Source of the DNA: an uncultured Acidaminococcus sp. | Lineage (GTDB): Bacteria; Bacillota; Negativicutes; Acidaminococcales; Acidaminococcaceae | NCBI GenBank assembly: GCA_900315205.1 | Contig: OMYF01000001.1 | Span: 1 to 64,000 of the forward strand | DNA length: 64,000 bases | Direction of reading: 5' to 3' | Part shown: piece after piece, positions 59,385 to 64,000 of the stretch | Numbering within the stretch: position 1 is the first letter of the stretch | Layout of the letters: every line of letters begins with the position of its first letter | Program-made: the position numbers and the translations under genes | Notes under the pieces: model-generated | What the model was told of the DNA's origin: nothing | Database searches by the model: none | Seen by the model: the letters and a program-made list of their open reading frames with translations, nothing else

Positions 59385-60089
59385 TCAGTCAAGCAGCTTG
59401 ACCGGCGTAAAATCGATATAGTCGGAAGCGACAAGGCGGTACTGCGTACCATCCCGCACGCCCTGGAAAAGATTGAGGAAATGAGCCGCATCGCCATGGA
59501 CGTGCCCGTAGACACAGATATCCACATGATGCGTACGGCACAGTTCCGTAAAGCCTGTGACTTCATCGGCATGGAAGAGCGGAGGATAATGGAGGGCTGC
59601 GATCTTGTACTGACAGCCGGCCTTCTCCGCTTCAATCAGGGAGCGTTCCAGACGCTGGACTTCCCGGTTGTAGATGAGAGCATCGTGTTCCTGGAAATTG
59701 GGCAGCGACGGCAGATTCCATCCCCGGGTGCCGCAGATCCCCGTATTTCCTGAGATATAGCAGGAGTTGTGCAGAAAATGGAACCCTTCCGGCATGGCCG
59801 CTTTCATTTTGGCCGCAGAAGACCACCAGTAATCGTGGTTGCCTTTCAGCACGACTTTTTTGCCGGGCAGAGCAGCCAGAAAGCAGAAATCCTTTTCTAT
59901 GGCGTCTTCGAGAGTCATGGACCAGGATATGTCACCGCATAAAATGATGGTATCCGACTCGGAAACAGTGGCCCGCCAGGCTTCGGCAATTTTCTGCCTG
60001 TGGTTCAGCCACTGCGGCCCGAAGACTTCCATGGGTTTGGTGGGCACCGGACCGGACAGGTGCAGGTCTCCTATTGCGTAGATTGCCAT
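59385..60089 (-). CDS. Metallophosphoesterase
   Basis: The 234-residue protein of the calcineurin-like phosphoesterase fold shows the metal-ligand motifs GDLHLS (about residues 6-11), CGDISWS (about 52-58), KGNHDYWW (GNHD, about 84-91) and YGHVHGDA (GHxH, about 205-212). The substrate may be a nucleotide, nucleic acid or phosphoprotein; it cannot be told. The ATG at 60089 follows GGAAGGGG. The gene diverges from leuS, and lgt follows 18 bases after its stop, so both share a transcript. Confidence 0.9.
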   Translation of the reverse strand: MAIYAIGDLHLSGPVPTKPMEVFGPQWLNHRQKIAEAWRATVSESDTIILCGDISWSMTLEDAIEKDFCFLAALPGKKVVLKGNHDYWWSSAAKMKAAMPEGFHFLHNSCYISGNTGICGTRGWNLPSLPNFQEHDALIYNREVQRLERSLIEAEKAGCQYKIAALHYPPLFHADEVTGFTELCRTHHVDICVYGHVHGDAAHFLNLFQGVRDGTQYRLVASDYIDFTPVKLLD

Positions 60090-60108
60090 GATAGCGCCCC
60101 TTCCTGCG

Positions 60109-60137
60109 TTGACTTTATGGATAGTCAACTATATAAT
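60109..60137 (+). promoter_or_regulatory. Promoter of leuS with overlapping dyads
   Basis: TTGACT (60109-60114), 17 bases, TATAAT (60132-60137) is a near-perfect sigma-70 promoter. GTTGACT (60108-60114) is inverted at 60123-60129, and TAGTCAACTATATAATTAACTA (60122-60143) is an imperfect palindrome over the -10, so a regulator may bind here. An AACGGCAT/ATGCCGTT hairpin lies at about 60148-60169 in the leader. No T-box is present. Confidence 0.8.
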
Positions 60138-60237
60138 TAACTAATACGGCATCAAAAATGCCGTTACATATTATGTTACTGAATCGCGCTCTTGATTGCA
60201 AGCTGTTGAGGCGTGTTTTCTTCCGGGAGGGTATGGA

Positions 60238-62739
60238 ATGATCAAAGAAAAGTATGAACCGCATGAAATAGAAGCGCGGTGGCAAAAGTATTGGGAAGAC
60301 CATAAAGTCTACAAAGTAAACAATTCGGATCCGAGACCGAAGTACTATGTACTGGAAATGTTCCCATATCCATCCGGCAACCTGCACATGGGGCACGTGC
60401 GGAACTACTCCATCGGCGATGTCGTGGCCCGCTTCCGTACGATGAACGGCTACAATGTGCTGCATCCGATGGGGTTCGACTCTTTCGGCATGCCGGCTGA
60501 AAATGCGGCGATCAAGCACAACATCCCTCCTGCCAAGTGGACCCTGGAAAATATCGCCAATATGGAAAAGCAGCAGAAGCGCATGGGCCTGTCCTATGAC
60601 TGGGACCGTGAAGTCAAGACCTGCATGCCCGATTATTACAAGTGGACCCAGTGGTTCTTTGAACTCATGTACAAACGGGGCCTGGCTGTCAAGAAAAAGG
60701 CTTCCGTAAACTGGTGCAGCAAGTGCAACACCGTACTGGCCAACGAACAGGTCATCGACGGCAAGTGCTGGCGCTGCGACACCCCTGTGGAAAAGAAGGA
60801 ACTGTCCCAGTGGTTCCTGAAGATCACGGATTATGCCGATGAGCTCCTGAAGGATCTCGATCTGCTGAAGGGCTGGCCGGAACGCGTCAAGACCATGCAG
60901 CGCAACTGGATCGGACGCAGCGAAGGTCTGGAATTCAGCTTCGATATCCCGTCCCTCGGAGCCAAGCTGCCTGTTTATACGACCCGTCCTGATACGGTCT
61001 ACGGCGTCACCTATGTCGTTATTCCGCCGGAACATCCGCTCGTACCGAAGCTGCTGGCGAACAATCCGAAAAAGGCAGAACTTGAAGCCTTCTGTGAGAA
61101 GATCAAGAATACGTCCGATATCGAAAGGACGTCCAGTGAATCGGAAAAGCTCGGCATGTATACGGGCGTGGATGCCGTCCATCCTCTGACGGGGCGGCGC
61201 GTCCAGATCTGGATCACCAACTATGTCCTGGTGGATTATGGTACGGGCGCCGTCATGGGCGTGCCGACGGGCGACCAGCGTGACTGGATGTTCGCCACTA
61301 AGTATGGTCTGGAGAAGATCATTACCCTGCAGCCCAAAGACAAGGTGCTGAAACTGGAGGAGATGACCGAAGCCTACACCGAAAAGGAAGGTGTCCTCGT
61401 CAATTCCGGGAAATTCACGGGCATGGAAATGCACGAGGCCATGAAGGCCATCATCGATTATTTCGAGGAAAAGGGCCTGGGCAAGCGCCGCGTCAATTAC
61501 CGTCTGCGTGACTGGCTGATCAGCCGGCAGCGCTACTGGGGTGCTCCGATCCCCGTCATCTACTGCCCGCACTGCGGAGAAGTGCTCGTCCCGGAGAAGG
61601 ACCTGCCCGTGCTCCTGCCGACGGATGTGAAGTTCACTGCCGGAGCCAGTTCCCCGCTTGCCACGAGCGAAAGCTTTGTCCACTGCAAGTGCCCGAAATG
61701 CGGCGCTGATGCCACCCGTGAGCTCGATACGATGGATACGTTCATCTGCTCCTCCTGGTACTACATGCGCTACACGGATCCCCATAATGACAAGGCTCCC
61801 TTCAGCCCTGAGGCTGTGAACGAGTGGATGCCCGTCGACCAGTACATCGGCGGCATCGAACATGCCATCCTGCATCTGCTCTACTCCCGCTTCTTTGTCA
61901 AAGTCCTGCGTGATGCCGGCCTTGTCAAGTGCGATGAACCGTTTACGAACCTGCTGACTCAGGGCATGGTCATCAAGGACGGCGCCAAGATGAGCAAATC
62001 CATCGGCAATGTCGTTTCGCCGGAAGAAATCATCGGCAAATACGGTGCTGACACGGCCCGTCTCTTCATCATGTTCGCAGCTCCTGTGGAACGGGAACTG
62101 GAATGGAGCGACAAGGGCGTGGAAGGATCTTTCCGTTTCCTGAGCCGCGTCTGGCGTATCGTGTATCATTTCCAGGATGTCCTGGCCAAAAAGGTCACGT
62201 CCTATGATCCGGCAACCCTTGACGAAGAGGGCAGGGAAATGCGTCATGTCCTGCACAGCAGCGTGAAGAAGATCACGGACGATATCAATACGCGCTTCAA
62301 TTTCAATACGGCCATCAGTACCATGATGGAACTGGTCAACGCACTTTATCAGTACAGTGACAAGGCCAGAGATCACATCAGCGACGGCCTGATCTATGAA
62401 ACGATTTCCAAGCTGCTCCTCGTGATGGCTCCTTTCGTACCCCATATTACGGAAGAACTGTGGCACGGCGTCATCGATTCCGATCCGGACTGCAGCATCC
62501 ACAAGCAGCCCTGGCCGACATATGATCCGGAAGCGGTCAAAGTCGCCGAAGCAGAAATCCTGGTCCAGGTCAACGGCAAACCGAAGGCCCGGATGATGGT
62601 TTCGACGGAAATCGGCAAAGAAGAACTGGGCAAACTTGCCCTGGAGCAGGCGGAAGTCAAAGCCGCCATCGGTGACGGCAGCGTGGTGCGTGTCATTGCC
62701 GTACCGGGCCGTCTGGTCAACGTGGTCGTCAAAAAATAA
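60238..62739 (+). CDS. leuS: Leucyl-tRNA synthetase
   Basis: The 833-residue class I synthetase charges tRNA-Leu. The HIGH-type motif is in [17 protein letters not shown] (about residues 41-57), the CP1 editing domain carries [14 protein letters not shown] (about 247-260), the KMSKS loop is [11 protein letters not shown] (about 581-591), and the zinc-type insertion has CSKCN and CWRCD as well as CPHCGE and CPKCGA pairs. The length is normal. The ATG at 60238 follows GGGAGGGTATGG. An earlier in-frame ATG at 60196 lacks a binding site. It is monocistronic, with its own promoter and terminator. Confidence 0.98.
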   Translation: MIKEKYEPHEIEARWQKYWEDHKVYKVNNSDPRPKYYVLEMFPYPSGNLHMGHVRNYSIGDVVARFRTMNGYNVLHPMGFDSFGMPAENAAIKHNIPPAKWTLENIANMEKQQKRMGLSYDWDREVKTCMPDYYKWTQWFFELMYKRGLAVKKKASVNWCSKCNTVLANEQVIDGKCWRCDTPVEKKELSQWFLKITDYADELLKDLDLLKGWPERVKTMQRNWIGRSEGLEFSFDIPSLGAKLPVYTTRPDTVYGVTYVVIPPEHPLVPKLLANNPKKAELEAFCEKIKNTSDIERTSSESEKLGMYTGVDAVHPLTGRRVQIWITNYVLVDYGTGAVMGVPTGDQRDWMFATKYGLEKIITLQPKDKVLKLEEMTEAYTEKEGVLVNSGKFTGMEMHEAMKAIIDYFEEKGLGKRRVNYRLRDWLISRQRYWGAPIPVIYCPHCGEVLVPEKDLPVLLPTDVKFTAGASSPLATSESFVHCKCPKCGADATRELDTMDTFICSSWYYMRYTDPHNDKAPFSPEAVNEWMPVDQYIGGIEHAILHLLYSRFFVKVLRDAGLVKCDEPFTNLLTQGMVIKDGAKMSKSIGNVVSPEEIIGKYGADTARLFIMFAAPVERELEWSDKGVEGSFRFLSRVWRIVYHFQDVLAKKVTSYDPATLDEEGREMRHVLHSSVKKITDDINTRFNFNTAISTMMELVNALYQYSDKARDHISDGLIYETISKLLLVMAPFVPHITEELWHGVIDSDPDCSIHKQPWPTYDPEAVKVAEAEILVQVNGKPKARMMVSTEIGKEELGKLALEQAEVKAAIGDGSVVRVIAVPGRLVNVVVKK

Positions 62740-62797
62740 CAACTTCATAAAAAGTTCACCCCACCCCATCCTGGTTTCACTACATATTTGCAACCCA

Positions 62798-62843
62798 AAG
62801 CAGATTCTCTCCTGCAGCACGCAGGAGAAAGTCTGCTTTTTTT
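62798..62843 (+). terminator. Terminator of leuS
   Basis: AAAGCAGA-TTCTCCTGC-type 5' arm (62798-62815) pairs with GCAGGAGA-AGTCTGCTTT (62821-62840), followed by TTTTTT. Confidence 0.9.
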
Positions 62844-62864
62844 GTATTACGAAAGGAGTTTGTC

Positions 62865-63506
62865 ATGGATCTGTGGGAAAAGAAAAAATGGCTTGCCGCG
62901 GCTGTCATCACCTGTCTCTGTCTGGGTCTCAGTTTCTTTCTTTCCCGGCCTGCCCCGGCGGAAGAGGGGACGCTGCGGAAAGTGGATGCGGTGGAAGAAA
63001 GGAGACAAAAGAAAGAACCGGATGGCCTGTGCGTCTATGTGAGCGGGGCTGTGCAGGCACCGGGACTGTACCGGATCCCGCCGGGAGAACGGTTCGATTA
63101 TGCAATCCGCAAAGCCGGAGGGGTCACGGAAGATGCGGATATCGACCGGGTCAATCTGGCTAAAAAATGCAGGGACGGCAGCCATGTCAATGTCCCTTTC
63201 CTGAGTGCGGCCAAACGCAGGAAAAAAGCTGCTATGATCAAAGAAGGTCAATCAGCAGGGAAAACGGCCCTGCCGGATGAACGGGAGTCCGGAACGGGAG
63301 AGCCGGGAAAAGGCGCAGGGCCCGTCAATGTGAATACAGCTTCCGTGGAGGAACTGAAGACACTTCCCGGTGTGGGCGATGCCCTGGCGCTGCGCATTGT
63401 CCAGACCCGTCAGCAGGGAGCCTTCCGCAGCATCGCTGATCTGGAGCGGGTCAGGGGAATCGGGCCCGCTCTGCTTAAAAGGCTCCGGAATCGGGTGGAG
63501 GTGTAA
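62865..63506 (+). CDS. comEA: Competence protein ComEA, helix-hairpin-helix DNA-binding protein
   Basis: The 213-residue protein has an N-terminal membrane anchor (about residues 9-24), an SLBB-type domain (CVYVSGAVQAPGLYRIPPG, about 57-75) and a C-terminal double helix-hairpin-helix (VNVNTASVEELKTLPGVGD, about 147-165, and IADLERVRGIGPALLKRL). It binds incoming double-stranded DNA at the cell surface during transformation. CGAAAGGAG precedes the ATG. comEC starts two bases after its stop. Confidence 0.95.
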   Translation: MDLWEKKKWLAAAVITCLCLGLSFFLSRPAPAEEGTLRKVDAVEERRQKKEPDGLCVYVSGAVQAPGLYRIPPGERFDYAIRKAGGVTEDADIDRVNLAKKCRDGSHVNVPFLSAAKRRKKAAMIKEGQSAGKTALPDERESGTGEPGKGAGPVNVNTASVEELKTLPGVGDALALRIVQTRQQGAFRSIADLERVRGIGPALLKRLRNRVEV

Positions 63507-63507
63507 G

Positions 63508-64000
63508 ATGCCGCCGCTCTTTGCCGCGGGCAGCTGCCTGATGCTCGGCGTGCTTGCGGGGATCCGGCTCGAAAGCGGACTTCTGTGGCGGTGGCTTGCC
63601 CTTGCGGCCGCGGCAGGTGCTGCCGGACTGTGTTTCTTCCTCCGCCGGGACAGCAGGTTCTTTCGGGGCTCGCTCTGCTTTGTCTTTTTCTTCCTGGGCA
63701 TGCTGCAGCCCGTCCTGCGTCCGTCCGCTCCGGCCCGGGCTGCAGCACTGCTGGGACGGCCCGTGACTGTGGAGGGGAGGATCGTCCCCGGGAGCTACCG
63801 CTATGATCCGGAAACCCGTTATGCTTCCTTCCTCCTTGCAGCCCCTCCGGGCAGGATCAGGGTGGGCCTTGTCAGGGCAGAACCCTGGCCGCTGCCCTAT
63901 GGCAGTGTTTCTGTCCGGGGCGTCCTGAAAGCGGTTCCCGCCTTCTATAATTTCGGGCTTCCCCGGACGGAGGAGCGGACTGCGGCAGCAGGCATCTGCG
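63508..64000 (+). CDS. comEC: ComEC/Rec2 DNA-uptake channel, N-terminal part (runs off the window)
   Basis: The frame from ATG 63508 stays open to the last base (164 codons). It has two or three N-terminal hydrophobic helices (PPLFAAGSCLMLGVLAGI, WRWLALAAAAGAAGLCFFL, GSLCFVFFFLGMLQPVL) followed by a soluble strand-rich segment RPVTVEGRIVPGSYRYD and the family pattern FYNFGLPR near the end. This is the DUF4131 part typical of ComEC. Position directly behind comEA supports the call. A longer frame start is not excluded, but no better binding site is seen. Confidence 0.9.
   Translation, partial: MPPLFAAGSCLMLGVLAGIRLESGLLWRWLALAAAAGAAGLCFFLRRDSRFFRGSLCFVFFFLGMLQPVLRPSAPARAAALLGRPVTVEGRIVPGSYRYDPETRYASFLLAAPPGRIRVGLVRAEPWPLPYGSVSVRGVLKAVPAFYNFGLPRTEERTAAAGIC

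Noticed and set aside
60138-60237. A T-box before leuS
   Set aside because: The leader is only about 100 bases, and no AGGTGGNACCGCG-like element is present.
60115-62820. A 901-codon open frame on the minus strand opposite leuS
   Set aside because: It is the antisense shadow of a GC-rich, strongly biased gene. leuS has all synthetase motifs, and the antisense frame has no binding site or recognisable domain.
1-64000. CRISPR arrays, rRNA genes, prophage or conjugative genes
   Set aside because: No regularly spaced repeats, rRNA-like stretches, or integrase, portal, capsid or relaxase genes were recognised in reading both strands.

Overview
The window looks like chromosomal DNA of an anaerobic, amino-acid-fermenting member of the Negativicutes, closest in character to Acidaminococcus. 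This is an inference, because no rRNA gene is present. It rests on moderately GC-rich genes with Firmicutes-style ribosome binding sites, a T-box leader before valS, genes of a Gram-negative envelope (O-antigen-ligase family protein, LolA/LppX-like exported proteins), a prominent glutamate dehydrogenase, a complete set of citrate lyase subunits with a citrate transporter, and an [FeFe]-hydrogenase maturase (HydG). I see no prophage, plasmid, CRISPR array, rRNA operon or intact insertion sequence.

Layout. 1-5145: a partial gene end, two very small genes, an AT-rich non-coding stretch, then a TAXI-type TRAP transporter operon (binding lipoprotein, DUF1850 protein, fused 4TM/12TM permease). 5146-9933: a small Cys-rich protein, an Ada-type zinc-motif protein, a MoxR ATPase/VWA-protein pair and a flavin reductase-like protein. 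9934-15831: a possible IS remnant, a T-box with a readable GUC specifier, then valS, folC and an O-antigen-ligase family gene. 15861-23445: a citrate fermentation block. citDEF faces away from lysR and a citX-citG fusion, and a CitMHS transporter lies downstream with a promoter region nearly identical to that of citD. 23813-27525: the polyamine uptake operon potABCD. 27760-33610: HD protein, gdh, MATE exporter and aminoacyl-histidine dipeptidase. 33684-37618: hydG, then a nitroreductase, threonine aldolase and xenobiotic acetyltransferase operon. 37850-46569: two exported paralogues, a zinc macrodomain protein, a flavodoxin/ferredoxin protein, a divergent Nramp-like transporter with a DUF1445 protein, a C_GCAxxG_C_C protein, a Tyr/Asp-rich small protein and an FAH-family enzyme. 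46778-46854: tRNA-Val(GAC). 46965-54957: a long housekeeping run (PPIase, phoH, ybeY, cdd, era, ybeX/corC, recO, membrane protein, xth, ADP-ribosylglycohydrolase, Nudix). 55207-58395: AEC transporter, LysR regulator and NhaC antiporter. 58548-60089: lgt and a metallophosphoesterase. 60238-64000: leuS, comEA and the start of comEC.

How the genes may work together. Citrate would enter through CitMHS and be split to acetate and oxaloacetate by CitDEF. CitXG makes and attaches the lyase prosthetic group, and the LysR protein probably co-regulates transporter and lyase through the shared promoter element. Glutamate (perhaps taken up by the TAXI system, substrate not shown) would enter fermentation through glutamate dehydrogenase. 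The most unusual items are the Nramp-like protein that has lost the metal-binding residues and sits beside DUF1445, a zinc macrodomain with both signature Asn residues changed to Asp, an exonuclease III/ADP-ribosylglycohydrolase/Nudix tail on the recO operon, a probable AUU start codon for ybeX/corC, and the duplicated 54-bp citrate promoter element.
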